DNA from: Candidatus Acetothermia bacterium
GTDB lineage: Bacteria; Bipolaricaulota; Bipolaricaulia; Bipolaricaulales; Bipolaricaulaceae
DNA: 7,488 nucleotides
Reading direction: 5' to 3'
Assembly (NCBI GenBank): GCA_003551325.1
Contig: PUMK01000340.1
Span: 1-7,488, forward strand
This document shows, piece by piece, positions 1 through 6,388 of this stretch. Under the pieces are notes generated by a model. The model was not told the DNA's origin. It did not search any database and was given only the letters and a program-made list of their open reading frames with translations. How positions within the stretch are numbered: the first letter of the stretch is position 1; each line of letters opens with the position of its first letter. Both the position numbers and the translations under genes were made by a program.

Positions 1-1
1 C

Positions 2-610
2 CTGTCATGCGAGGGATGCGGTGTCTGTGCCCATGTGTGCGTACCGGGCGCGGCCGAACTCAACCCACGTCTGTCCGGCCACGTGTACATCTCCTCAACA
101 CCCTACGGCACGATGGTCCATGGCGAACTCCGTCCCGGTGAAGAGGCCACCGGGAAGCTCGTCGCACAGGTGAAACAGCAGGCGCGCGCACGTGCATCCG
201 TAGAGAAGCGCACAGTCCTGTTGGTGGACGGATCTCCGGGGATCGGCTGTCCCGTCATCGCCTCGCTATCCGGTGCCACGGCCGCTCTGGTGATTACGGA
301 GCCATCACTGTCCGCGCTGCACGACCTCGAGCGCGCTGTCGACCTGGCACAGACTTTCGGGGCAACAGTCTTCGTGGCCATGAACAAAGCCGACCTGGAG
401 CGCGCGATGGCACGTAAGGTACACAGATGGGTCGTTGCCCATAGGCTCCCCGTTGTGGGATGGATCCCCTACGACGAGGCGGTTCAGAGCGCCCTCGTGG
501 CAGGCCAACCCCTGACCGTCTATACGCGTGGCCCGGCGGCCCGCGCCATCAGGGGGCTGTGGAAGAGGCTGGAGTGCGCACTCCTTGGCGTTCAGGAGCA
601 TCGCGCATGA
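2..610 (+). CDS. MinD-superfamily P-loop ATPase with inserted ferredoxin domain (C-terminal part)
   Basis: The frame is open from the left window edge, so the start and the Walker A region lie outside; about 202 residues are visible. The first visible residues hold a 4Fe-4S motif, C-x2-C-x2-C-x3-C, with cysteine codons at 8, 17, 26 and 38. It is followed by the family-typical segment GTMVHGELRPGEEATGKLV and then by the ATPase half: VDGSPGIGCPVIASLSGA (Walker B-like, visible residues about 76-93), the stretch TEPSLSALHDLERA, and the MNKAD guanine/adenine-recognition-like motif. This order matches the COG1149-type proteins, which are cytosolic ATPases with two [4Fe-4S] clusters found mainly in anaerobes and archaea, thought to act in Fe-S or redox protein maturation; their exact role is not established. 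The last cluster cysteine is followed by Val rather than the usual Pro. An 81-base gap separates it from the next gene, with no clear terminator. Confidence 0.9.
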   Translation: MSCEGCGVCAHVCVPGAAELNPRLSGHVYISSTPYGTMVHGELRPGEEATGKLVAQVKQQARARASVEKRTVLLVDGSPGIGCPVIASLSGATAALVITEPSLSALHDLERAVDLAQTFGATVFVAMNKADLERAMARKVHRWVVAHRLPVVGWIPYDEAVQSALVAGQPLTVYTRGPAARAIRGLWKRLECALLGVQEHRA

Positions 611-628
611 TCTGAGTTCGCACAACGG

Positions 629-658
629 TTGGCAGCTTCACAACTTGACGGTTACAAC
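629..658 (+). promoter_or_regulatory. Possible sigma-70-type promoter before the parvulin gene
   Basis: TTGGCA at 629-634 matches the -35 consensus at 5 of 6 positions. It is followed after 18 bases by TACAAC at 653-658, which matches the -10 consensus at 4 of 6. The pair lies in the only gap between the ATPase and the parvulin gene and would give a leader of roughly 25-30 bases ahead of the GTG at 692. This is a consensus match by eye only, in a genome whose sigma factors are unknown. Confidence 0.3.
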
Positions 659-680
659 ATGCTGTCAAGCGAAGGACTTA

Positions 681-686
681 AGGAGG
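681..686 (+). promoter_or_regulatory. Shine-Dalgarno site that fixes the parvulin start
   Basis: AGGAGG at 681-686 sits five bases before GTG 692. An ATG at 690-692 in another frame is followed at once by TGA, so it cannot be the start. The in-frame TTG at 629 has no such site and would put a charged stretch before the signal peptide. The site therefore supports GTG 692. Confidence 0.75.
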
Positions 687-691
687 TCCAT

Positions 692-2044
692 GTGAGCTAT
701 CGACTGTTGTGGAGTGTGCTCCTCACCTTAGTGTTGGTGACGGCAACCGTACTCGTTGGCATGGGGCAAGAGCCGCCCCCACCGGAAGAACCCGAGGCAT
801 TCGCCCTGCTCAACGGACGGCCAATTGGCCTCGAGCGGTTCGAGCGGAACAAGTCCTCTGTGCTCAACTACTACCAGCAGGTCTACGCCCAGTTCGGGAT
901 GGACATCCGGATGCTGATGCAAGGACCACGGGGGCGTCTGTTCGAACTCGATCTTGAGCTCGTTGCTCTCGACGCCGTGCTCACCGAAGGTCTGGTCAAC
1001 GAAGAGGCCGAACGACGAGCGATCACCGTCAGCGAGGAAGCACTCGACGAAGCGTTCCAAGTGCAGTACACACGCCTGCTCGAACGTGAGGGCCTCACCG
1101 AAGAACAACTCGCCGGCGCACTCCTTGCTCAGGGTTCAACGCTCCAGGCATTCAAGGACGACGGACGTGCACAGATCGCACAGCAGCTCATTCGTGACGC
1201 CGTGGCCCGCGCAGTCGCTGGTCCGGTGGAACCCACCGAGGCAGAACTCCTTGCCTACTTCGAAACGCACCGAGATGCGTACGACATCGAAGCGGAAGTT
1301 CAGGCTTCCCACATCCTCGTTGAGGAGATGGAGAAGGCCCAACAGATCCTCGATGAACTCGCTGAAGGAGCCGATTTCGCCGCGTTGGCCCGGGAACACT
1401 CCACCTGCCCCAGCAGCGAACGGGGCGGAGCGCTGGGCTGGTTTGGCCGCGGGAGGATGGTGCCCGAGTTCGAAGAGGCTGCGTTCGCACTCCAGGTCGG
1501 CGAGCTGAGTGGGCTTGTGCAGACGGATTTTGGCGTCCACATCATCCTGGTCACGGATCGCCGCGATGCCAAGGAGGCACTGTTCGACGAGGTCCGAGAG
1601 GAGCTCCGGGAAGACCTCCGGGAGAACATGATCAACGACCTGTTCTGGGAGTGGGTGGAGACTACGCTCGCCCAAGCCGAAGTTGAGGTCAGGGAGCCCG
1701 TCCTCAACGCTTGGTTCATCCAGGACCGGGACATCGATCTGGGCATTGCGGCGTTCGAGGAACTGCGTGATGCGCCTGAGGTCACGGACAGGCACCTCAC
1801 GTTCATCATCGGCTCGCTCTACCAGGACCGAATGGAACAAGGCGAAGCCACGCTAGCCGCAGCGGACGAGGACGCTGTCGACGATATCACCCTGGACATC
1901 GCGGAGATTGAAGCTCAGGTCGAAGCAGATCGCCTGGCCGCCCTCTCGGCATACCAGGAAGCCCTATCCGAGCTCGGCGAGATCGATGAGATCATCGCCC
2001 GCATCGAGACGCTGGAGGCTAAGGCACCCGCAGCCACTCAGTGA
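692..2044 (+). CDS. Exported PpiC/SurA-type parvulin peptidyl-prolyl isomerase with C-terminal helical extension
   Basis: This 450-residue protein is predicted to catalyse cis-trans isomerisation of prolyl bonds in exported proteins. Residues about 5-24 form a hydrophobic export signal with no lipobox cysteine, followed by a Pro/Glu-rich linker; it is either cleaved near GMG/QE or kept as an anchor. Residues about 36-180 are helical and SurA_N-like, starting with ALLNGRPI. The parvulin domain spans about 203-292: ASHILV (active-site His207), the SERGGALGWFGRGRMVPEFEEAAF block (split here only by naming; Met256 and Phe260) and FGVHIILV (His283). The Asp/Cys position reads STCPSS. Residues 293-450 are an acidic, helix-rich tail whose last 100 residues look TPR-like or coiled-coil, longer than in ordinary PrsA or PpiC. 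GTG 692 was chosen for its AGGAGG site. Family assignment is firm; client proteins and the tail's role are unknown. Confidence 0.92.
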   Translation: MSYRLLWSVLLTLVLVTATVLVGMGQEPPPPEEPEAFALLNGRPIGLERFERNKSSVLNYYQQVYAQFGMDIRMLMQGPRGRLFELDLELVALDAVLTEGLVNEEAERRAITVSEEALDEAFQVQYTRLLEREGLTEEQLAGALLAQGSTLQAFKDDGRAQIAQQLIRDAVARAVAGPVEPTEAELLAYFETHRDAYDIEAEVQASHILVEEMEKAQQILDELAEGADFAALAREHSTCPSSERGGALGWFGRGRMVPEFEEAAFALQVGELSGLVQTDFGVHIILVTDRRDAKEALFDEVREELREDLRENMINDLFWEWVETTLAQAEVEVREPVLNAWFIQDRDIDLGIAAFEELRDAPEVTDRHLTFIIGSLYQDRMEQGEATLAAADEDAVDDITLDIAEIEAQVEADRLAALSAYQEALSELGEIDEIIARIETLEAKAPAATQ

Positions 2045-2073
2045 ACGACAGGCCTGTCAAGGCGGTGCAGCAA

Positions 2074-2105
2074 GACGAGAGCGAGGGGCATCCCTCGCTC
2101 TCGTC
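2074..2105 (+). terminator. Strong hairpin, probable terminator of the parvulin gene
   Basis: A perfect 14-bp inverted repeat, GACGAGAGCGAGGG (2074-2087) and CCCTCGCTCTCGTC (2092-2105), encloses the four-base loop GCAT, 30 bases after the parvulin stop. It is followed by GTTGTGG, so the U-tract is poor. The stem strength and position argue for a transcription terminator or 3'-end stabiliser separating the parvulin gene from the Gls24 pair. Confidence 0.75.
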
Positions 2106-2125
2106 GTTGTGGCAACACAGTGCCG

Positions 2126-2155
2126 GTCAACGGCTAACCCAAAAGTCGCTACACT
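2126..2155 (+). promoter_or_regulatory. Possible promoter for the Gls24 gene pair
   Basis: TACACT at 2150-2155 matches the -10 consensus at 4 of 6 positions. The only -35-like sequence at suitable distance is a weak GTCAAC/TCAACG around 2126-2132. It lies just after the hairpin at 2074-2105, where a new transcript would be expected to begin, and would leave a leader of about 95-100 bases before ATG 2260. The leader holds small GC-rich repeats but no riboswitch that I recognise. Confidence 0.3.
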
Positions 2156-2248
2156 GGTTACCAGCGCAGCCAACAAAGGCCCGCTGCTCAGCTCGGGCAC
2201 CCGGGACTGCGCGAAAGCGTAGGGCGACGCGCACATGTAGAGAACTTG

Positions 2249-2255
2249 AAGGAGG
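2249..2255 (+). promoter_or_regulatory. Shine-Dalgarno site that fixes the first Gls24 start
   Basis: AAGGAGG at 2249-2255 stands four bases before ATG 2260. The reading frame is open back to 2041, but the added residues would be low-complexity, would cross the terminator hairpin, and resemble nothing in the family; this site decides for 2260. Confidence 0.75.
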
Positions 2256-2259
2256 CAGC

Positions 2260-2649
2260 ATGGCGGAACAGCACGTGGTCATCGAACTGGCGCTGGGCAA
2301 GCTCACGGTACAGGGTGAAGTGCTCAGCACTACCGTAACCAAAGCTCTGAACAAGGTTGAAGGCGTGCGCCCGCATCGGAAAGCGGGCGGTGTGATGGCC
2401 ATTTTCGGTGGCGGCGAGGACAGCGTACAACTCGATGTGCAGGGCGATACCGTCAACGTGGAGGTTCGCATTGGCGTTATCCTCGGCTACCCGGTCCAAG
2501 AGGTTTCGTTGGCGATTCAGGAGGTTATCCGCGGGGAACTCGAGCAGCTTGGCATTGCTAAGGTGGGCACAGTGAACGTGGCCATCAAGCGTCTGATCCC
2601 TCCGGACGAAGAACCCCAGTCAAAGGAAGAGGAGAAGCGCGATGCCTGA
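2260..2649 (+). CDS. Asp23/Gls24 family protein, first copy
   Basis: A 129-residue, soluble, acidic protein of the Asp23/Gls24 family, known in Gram-positive bacteria as envelope- or alkaline-stress proteins attached to the membrane through partners. The N-terminal part reads IELALGKLTVQGEVLS, then TKALNKVEGV, matching the family pattern of a short beta segment followed by a helix ending in 'pGV'. The central part VNVEVRIGVILGYPVQEV and the following helix, then VGTVNVAIKRLIPP, complete the usual alpha/beta fold. There is no signal peptide or membrane helix, and the C-terminus is a charged Lys/Glu tail (EEEKRDA). It overlaps the next gene by 8 bases, so the two are probably translationally coupled. 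No AmaP-type membrane anchor gene is nearby. Family call is firm; the cellular role in this organism is unknown. Confidence 0.88.
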   Translation: MAEQHVVIELALGKLTVQGEVLSTTVTKALNKVEGVRPHRKAGGVMAIFGGGEDSVQLDVQGDTVNVEVRIGVILGYPVQEVSLAIQEVIRGELEQLGIAKVGTVNVAIKRLIPPDEEPQSKEEEKRDA

Positions 2650-3040
2650 GAACGACGAACGCACGTCAGAGGAGGAGGAGCGCACACCACAGACGACACC
2701 TGGTGGCGGTGCCATCAGCGTCTCTGGGGATGTCATTGCCAGCATTGCTGGCCTCGCCGCTGCCGAGGTAGAGGGTATCACCCCGCCTCGCGGGGGGCAG
2801 TTCCGAAAGGGGGAGGCGGCCAAGCGTAATGTGGAGACCATCATCGATGGCGGTGAAGTCAGGATCTTCATCAAGGCGGCCCTCATCTACGGCTATAAGG
2901 TAGCACAGGTAGCCCAAGAGCTGCAGGAGCGGATCAAGGCGAACGTCGAGCGCATGACCGGACTCAACGTAAACTCTGTCGACGTGGAGCTTGTACGGGT
3001 CCTCTTCCCCGAAGACGGAGCGCAAGAAGAGGAGGCTTGA
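2642..3040 (+). CDS. Asp23/Gls24 family protein, second copy
   Basis: A 132-residue paralogue of the preceding protein. The start ATG 2642 lies inside the end of the first copy, and GGAAGAGGAG in that gene's tail can serve as its ribosome site. Residues 1-22 are a polar acidic leader (ENDERTSEEEERTPQ). The family domain follows: GAISVSGDVIASIAGLAAAE, VEGITPP, a Gly/Lys-rich loop (GGQFRKGEAAKRN), EVRIFIKAALIYGYKVAQV with the family's 'yGy' turn, the helix ELQERIKANVERMTGL and the final strand VNSVDVELVRVLFP. The C-terminus is acidic. The two copies differ clearly in sequence, which suggests a heterotypic pair kept together rather than a fresh duplication. No membrane segment is seen. Confidence 0.87.
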   Translation: MPENDERTSEEEERTPQTTPGGGAISVSGDVIASIAGLAAAEVEGITPPRGGQFRKGEAAKRNVETIIDGGEVRIFIKAALIYGYKVAQVAQELQERIKANVERMTGLNVNSVDVELVRVLFPEDGAQEEEA

Positions 3041-3174
3041 TTCGAACCGAACCCTGTGGGCTCCGGCGCTGACCGTACGTAATCCCGTGGAGATCCCTTG
3101 CGAACGGAGCTCACGGGCAACCGCCGCGGGGAGTGTTGCAGCGTTCTGGGGTATGCGGTAACGTGAGTCGCACG

Positions 3175-4050
3175 ATGGCCGGGCTGGAGGTTGTACAGCA
3201 GTCACGGGTTCGTCCATACGGGGCTTATCGGCTCCGGCGTGGGTTGCTGCGTGCTTGCCTGTATGTGGTCCTGACTGTGGGTGCCCTCTTCATGCTCTTG
3301 CCCTTCTTCTGGATGATCTCCACGTCGTTCAAGACGCTCGCTGATGCCATGCGCATTCCACCCATGTGGATCCCGTCACCGTTTGTCCCGGGCAACTACA
3401 CCGCAGCGTGGCATGCAGCACCGTTTGCCCGTTACTTCTTCAACTCGTTCTTCATCTCCAGCATGACGATGGTCGGTGAGGTCATCACCTGCGTCTTCGC
3501 CGGCTATGCGTTCGCCAAGATGAAGTTCTTCGGCAAACACGTGTTGTTCATGCTGGTCCTTGCCACGTTCATGATTCCAGGACACATGTTGTTGGTGCCA
3601 AGCTACGTGCTCATCCGAGGTTTGGGGTGGTACGATACCTATTGGGCGCTGATCATGCCCTGGGTGACCTCGGCATTCGGGATCTTCCTCATGCGCCAGT
3701 TCTTCCGTACCCTGCCCGACGAGCTCTGGGACGCGGCACGGATGGATGGATGCCCACGCCTTCGCTACGTACTCCAAATCGCGATCCCCATGGTCCGCCC
3801 GGGCATCGCCACAGTCGCCCTGCTGCAGTTCATCAACTCGTGGAACTCGTTCCTGTGGGTGCTGATCATGACCGACAGCCCGCTGATGCGGACCATCCCG
3901 GTAGGGCTCCGATTCTTCCAACAGGAGGCGGGCACGCAATACCCGATGCTGATGGCGGCGAGCACCATGGCCATTGTGCCAGTGATCATCTTGTTTTTCT
4001 TCGCCCAGAAGCATTTCGTGCGCGGCTTCGCACGGACGGGCGTCAAGTAG
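3175..4050 (+). CDS. ABC transporter permease, MalG/UgpE type (CUT1 family)
   Basis: A 291-residue inner-membrane subunit of a carbohydrate-type ABC importer. Six hydrophobic segments are visible at about 26-48, 90-112, 122-143, 155-176, 210-231 and 260-277. The EAA loop that docks on the ATPase lies at about 182-210: DELWDAARMDGCPRLRYVL and then IPMVRPG, with the conserved Asp-Gly pair kept and the leading Glu-Ala-Ala altered to DAA. The C-terminus FVRGFARTGVK is typical of MalG-like proteins (FVxGlTaGavK). ATG 3175 gives the usual family length; GTG 3163 and GTG 3133 are in-frame alternatives, none with a strong ribosome site. It stands first, 93 bases before the binding-protein gene, whereas this subunit usually comes last. 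The substrate cannot be read from the permease. Confidence 0.92.
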   Translation: MAGLEVVQQSRVRPYGAYRLRRGLLRACLYVVLTVGALFMLLPFFWMISTSFKTLADAMRIPPMWIPSPFVPGNYTAAWHAAPFARYFFNSFFISSMTMVGEVITCVFAGYAFAKMKFFGKHVLFMLVLATFMIPGHMLLVPSYVLIRGLGWYDTYWALIMPWVTSAFGIFLMRQFFRTLPDELWDAARMDGCPRLRYVLQIAIPMVRPGIATVALLQFINSWNSFLWVLIMTDSPLMRTIPVGLRFFQQEAGTQYPMLMAASTMAIVPVIILFFFAQKHFVRGFARTGVK

Positions 4051-4143
4051 AGGGGGAGGTGAGTGTCGGAGGCAGCCGTTGCGATGCCTGGGAGATCTGG
4101 AGTGTGGTCTTAGAGCGTTTCCGGATGCACTTGGAGGTGGCAA

Positions 4144-5364
4144 ATGCGTACTTGGATTGTGATGTCGCTGGTGGGCTTGCTGGCCCTTGGAGTAGCGGGT
4201 TTTGCGGACGTGGAGTTTAGCTTCTGGCATATCTTCACCGAGGAGCACGCCACGGCCCTGCAGAAACTGGCCGACGGGTTCATGGACGAGAACCCTGGTG
4301 TGAAGGTAGATCTTGTGTTCCAGGGAGGATACGGCGACTTGTCCCGGAAGCTCTTCGCCTCCCTGGCCGCCGAGGCACCGCCAACCCTGTCCCTGCAGTA
4401 CGAAAACTGGACAACCCAGTGGTTGGATGCCCTGGTCGATCTCGATCAGTACATAGATTCCGCCGTCCTTGACGATGTCCACCCACGGTTCATGCAGGAG
4501 TTCGAGGGCCGCTTGGTGACTCTGCCGTTCAACCGCTCGATCATCATCATGTACCACCGCAAGGATCTCGTTCCCGAGCCGCCCACCACATGGGACGAGC
4601 TCTTGGGTCTGGCCAGTGAACTCACCCAGGACACCACGGGTGACGGAGAGGTCGACTTCTGGGCATTCCATCTGCGCCCGCGGAGTCCGGAGGAGAGCTA
4701 CCTGACCTACCTGGAACAGGTGGGGGGTTCGATTCTGTCCGAGGACTGGACCACGGTCACGATCAACGATGCCTATGGGCTCGAGGCAGCCGAGTTCGTC
4801 ACGGACCTTGCCCAGTACTCCCTTGTGGATCCCGCGTTCTCCTCGGGACCGTTCGGTGAGGGCGTCATCGCCATGTTCATCGGAACCTCGGCGGGGATGC
4901 CCTTCAACCAGGCGGCTGCCGATCGGGCGGGGGTGGAGCTGGGGTTCGCCACCATACCGTATCCGGAGCACGGGAAACCCGCGTCTCAGATGATGGGGAC
5001 GAACGTTGCCATCTTCGAAATGGGTCAGACAGAGGCGCAGATCGAGGCAGCTGCGCTGTTCATCGAGTACCTGCTGAGGCCGGAGAACACCATCTTCTGG
5101 GCTGAGACCACGGGATACCTGCCCGTCACCACAACGGCCATCGAGTCGGAGGAGTGGCAGGCACTCAGCGAGGAGAACCCCTTCTTCGCCGCGCAGACCG
5201 AGCAGCTCGTCATCGGTGGGTATGGCCAGCTGCTGCACCCAGAGTACTGGGATATGCGGTCGGTGATCACGGACTACGTCGAGATACTCGTGATAGGCGA
5301 CATGGGCCCGCAAGAGGCCCTCGACGCCCTTGCCGACGAGCTCGAGTGGATCCTCGAGCGTTAG
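4144..5364 (+). CDS. Extracellular solute-binding protein, UgpB/MalE type (CUT1 family)
   Basis: A 406-residue periplasmic binding protein that would deliver its ligand to the two flanking permeases. Residues 1-21 are a signal peptide (short basic start, hydrophobic core, cleavage likely after GFA, before DVEF); no lipobox cysteine is present. The mature start VEFSFWHIF, the segment DLVFQGGYGDLSRKL, the LPFNRSIIIMYHRKDL block from residue 127, followed by PPTTWDELLGLASEL, and FGEGVIAMFIGTSAGMPF resemble UgpB-like proteins; the cluster-1 C-terminal signature is near 314-328 (ENTIFWAETTGYLPV). UgpB binds glycerol-3-phosphate and glycerophosphodiesters, but related proteins bind sugars, so the ligand is uncertain. 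GGAGGTGG at 4133-4140 fixes ATG 4144. A perfect hairpin follows 12 bases after the stop and may raise this gene's expression over the permease behind it. Confidence 0.9.
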   Translation: MRTWIVMSLVGLLALGVAGFADVEFSFWHIFTEEHATALQKLADGFMDENPGVKVDLVFQGGYGDLSRKLFASLAAEAPPTLSLQYENWTTQWLDALVDLDQYIDSAVLDDVHPRFMQEFEGRLVTLPFNRSIIIMYHRKDLVPEPPTTWDELLGLASELTQDTTGDGEVDFWAFHLRPRSPEESYLTYLEQVGGSILSEDWTTVTINDAYGLEAAEFVTDLAQYSLVDPAFSSGPFGEGVIAMFIGTSAGMPFNQAAADRAGVELGFATIPYPEHGKPASQMMGTNVAIFEMGQTEAQIEAAALFIEYLLRPENTIFWAETTGYLPVTTTAIESEEWQALSEENPFFAAQTEQLVIGGYGQLLHPEYWDMRSVITDYVEILVIGDMGPQEALDALADELEWILER

Positions 5365-5376
5365 AGGTCAAGAGTT

Positions 5377-5402
5377 GGGGAGGGGGCAGGCGCCCCCTCC
5401 CC
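5377..5402 (+). other. GC-rich intercistronic hairpin between binding protein and permease genes
   Basis: A perfect 11-bp inverted repeat, GGGGAGGGGGC (5377-5387) and GCCCCCTCCCC (5392-5402), closes the four-base loop AGGC. It starts 12 bases after the binding-protein stop and ends 11 bases before the permease ATG 5414. There is no U-tract, so full termination is unlikely. Such hairpins after binding-protein genes are known to protect the upstream message or attenuate the downstream genes; that role here is inference. Confidence 0.8.
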
Positions 5403-5413
5403 GCCTGATCATC

Positions 5414-6349
5414 ATGGCCAACCGTAGGGGGCTGCGAAACCCGAGAGCGCTGCGGGAGACCGGAGAGGCTTATCTCTACCTCCTTCCGGCCTTCTTTATC
5501 ATGAGCCTGTTCACCTTCTACCCGTTCATCAACGCCTTGCTCATGAGCTTCCAGGACGTGCGGGTTGTCGCGCGCGTGGACGGTCAGCTCGTACCCTTCC
5601 ACCGCACCTTCGTGGGCCTGGCCAACTTCCAGGTACTGTTCAACGATCGCCACTTCATCCAGGCCCTCACGCAAACCTCGATCTACGTCGTCGTATCCGT
5701 CCCCCTAACGCTGGTGTTGGCGCTGCTGCTGGCCACCGCCCTTAACCAGGGGCTCCGCTTGCGCCCGTTCTACCGATTGGCCTTCTTCATCCCCTACATC
5801 ACCCCGGTGGTCGCGTTGGCCATGGTGTGGACCTGGATCTACCACGATCGGGTGGGGCTCCTCAACTACTTGCTCGGCTTGGTCGGCATCAGCCGAATCC
5901 GCTGGCTGAACGACCCCTCGTTCGCCATTCCGGCGATCACCGTGTTCAACGTACTGCGCTTTGTGGGCTATCAGGCGTTGATCCTGCTGGCGGGGATGCA
6001 GAACATCGACCGTACCTACTACGAGGCAGCCAGGGTGGATGGTGCCAGTCCCGTCCGCGCGTGGCAGCACATCACTGTACCGCTCCTTACGCCACAGCTC
6101 TTCTTCGTCTTCCTGATCTCGCTGATGGGTGCCTATCGCATCTTCGACGAAGTGTACATCTTGTTCGCAGGGGGCGCGGGTCCGCTGGGGAGCGCCCGGA
6201 CCCTGGTCTTCTACCTGGTCGACCAAGCGTTCAACAACTTCCGCTTCGGCCGGGCTGCCGCAGCATCGGTGGTGTTGTTCGGGATCATCTTCGTGCTGGC
6301 ACTGTTCCAGATCACCGTCACCCAACGCAAGGTCCACTACGATCAGTAG
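5414..6349 (+). CDS. ABC transporter permease, MalF/UgpA type (CUT1 family)
   Basis: A 311-residue inner-membrane partner of the permease at 3175-4050. Hydrophobic segments occur at about 19-45, 85-110, 120-142, 170-195, 226-250 and 282-302. The N-terminal YLYLLPAFFIMSLFTFYPF and the FVGLANFQVLF segment are typical of the MalF/UgpA branch without MalF's large periplasmic loop. The EAA loop at 203-227 is nearly canonical: YEAARVDGASPVRAWQHI, then TVPLLTP. ATG 5414 gives the normal family length but has no Shine-Dalgarno site directly before it, because the preceding bases are the pyrimidine-rich arm of the hairpin. TTG 5375, in frame and six bases behind GAGGT (5364-5368), would add 13 residues encoded by the hairpin. 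Which start is used is open. No ATP-binding subunit is encoded in the window. Confidence 0.9.
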   Translation: MANRRGLRNPRALRETGEAYLYLLPAFFIMSLFTFYPFINALLMSFQDVRVVARVDGQLVPFHRTFVGLANFQVLFNDRHFIQALTQTSIYVVVSVPLTLVLALLLATALNQGLRLRPFYRLAFFIPYITPVVALAMVWTWIYHDRVGLLNYLLGLVGISRIRWLNDPSFAIPAITVFNVLRFVGYQALILLAGMQNIDRTYYEAARVDGASPVRAWQHITVPLLTPQLFFVFLISLMGAYRIFDEVYILFAGGAGPLGSARTLVFYLVDQAFNNFRFGRAAAASVVLFGIIFVLALFQITVTQRKVHYDQ

Positions 6350-6376
6350 TGCGAAGTCCGCCCCTTCGGTGTTCAC

Positions 6377-6384
6377 AAGGAGGT
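6377..6384 (+). promoter_or_regulatory. Shine-Dalgarno site of the nuclease gene
   Basis: AAGGAGGT at 6377-6384 is a full-length match placed five bases before ATG 6389 and 28 bases after the permease stop. It supports the start of a long frame that has no stop codon inside the window. The 39-base gap shows no terminator or clear promoter, so co-transcription with the transporter genes is likely. Confidence 0.75.
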
Positions 6385-6388
6385 ACGC

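Noticed and set aside
1136..1840. Minus-strand open frame opposite the parvulin gene
   Set aside because: It has no recognisable domain and no ribosome site; the plus strand encodes clear parvulin motifs here.
2041..2259. N-terminal extension of the first Gls24 gene back to GTG 2041
   Set aside because: The frame is open by chance; it would cross a perfect terminator hairpin, and AAGGAGG at 2249 plus family length favour ATG 2260.
2106..2259. Possible RNA gene or riboswitch in the 215-base gap
   Set aside because: I found no tRNA T-loop, no cloverleaf and no known riboswitch core; only short GC-rich repeats.
3084..3117. Inverted repeat CCCGTG / CACGGG after the Gls24 pair
   Set aside because: Only 6-8 bp with a bulge, a long loop and no U-tract; too weak to call a terminator.
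3376..5313. Very long minus-strand open frame (645 codons) antisense to the permease and binding-protein genes
   Set aside because: It is opposite two well-supported genes, its translation is rich in His, Arg, Asp and Gln with no fold-like pattern, and it arises from GC-rich codon use.
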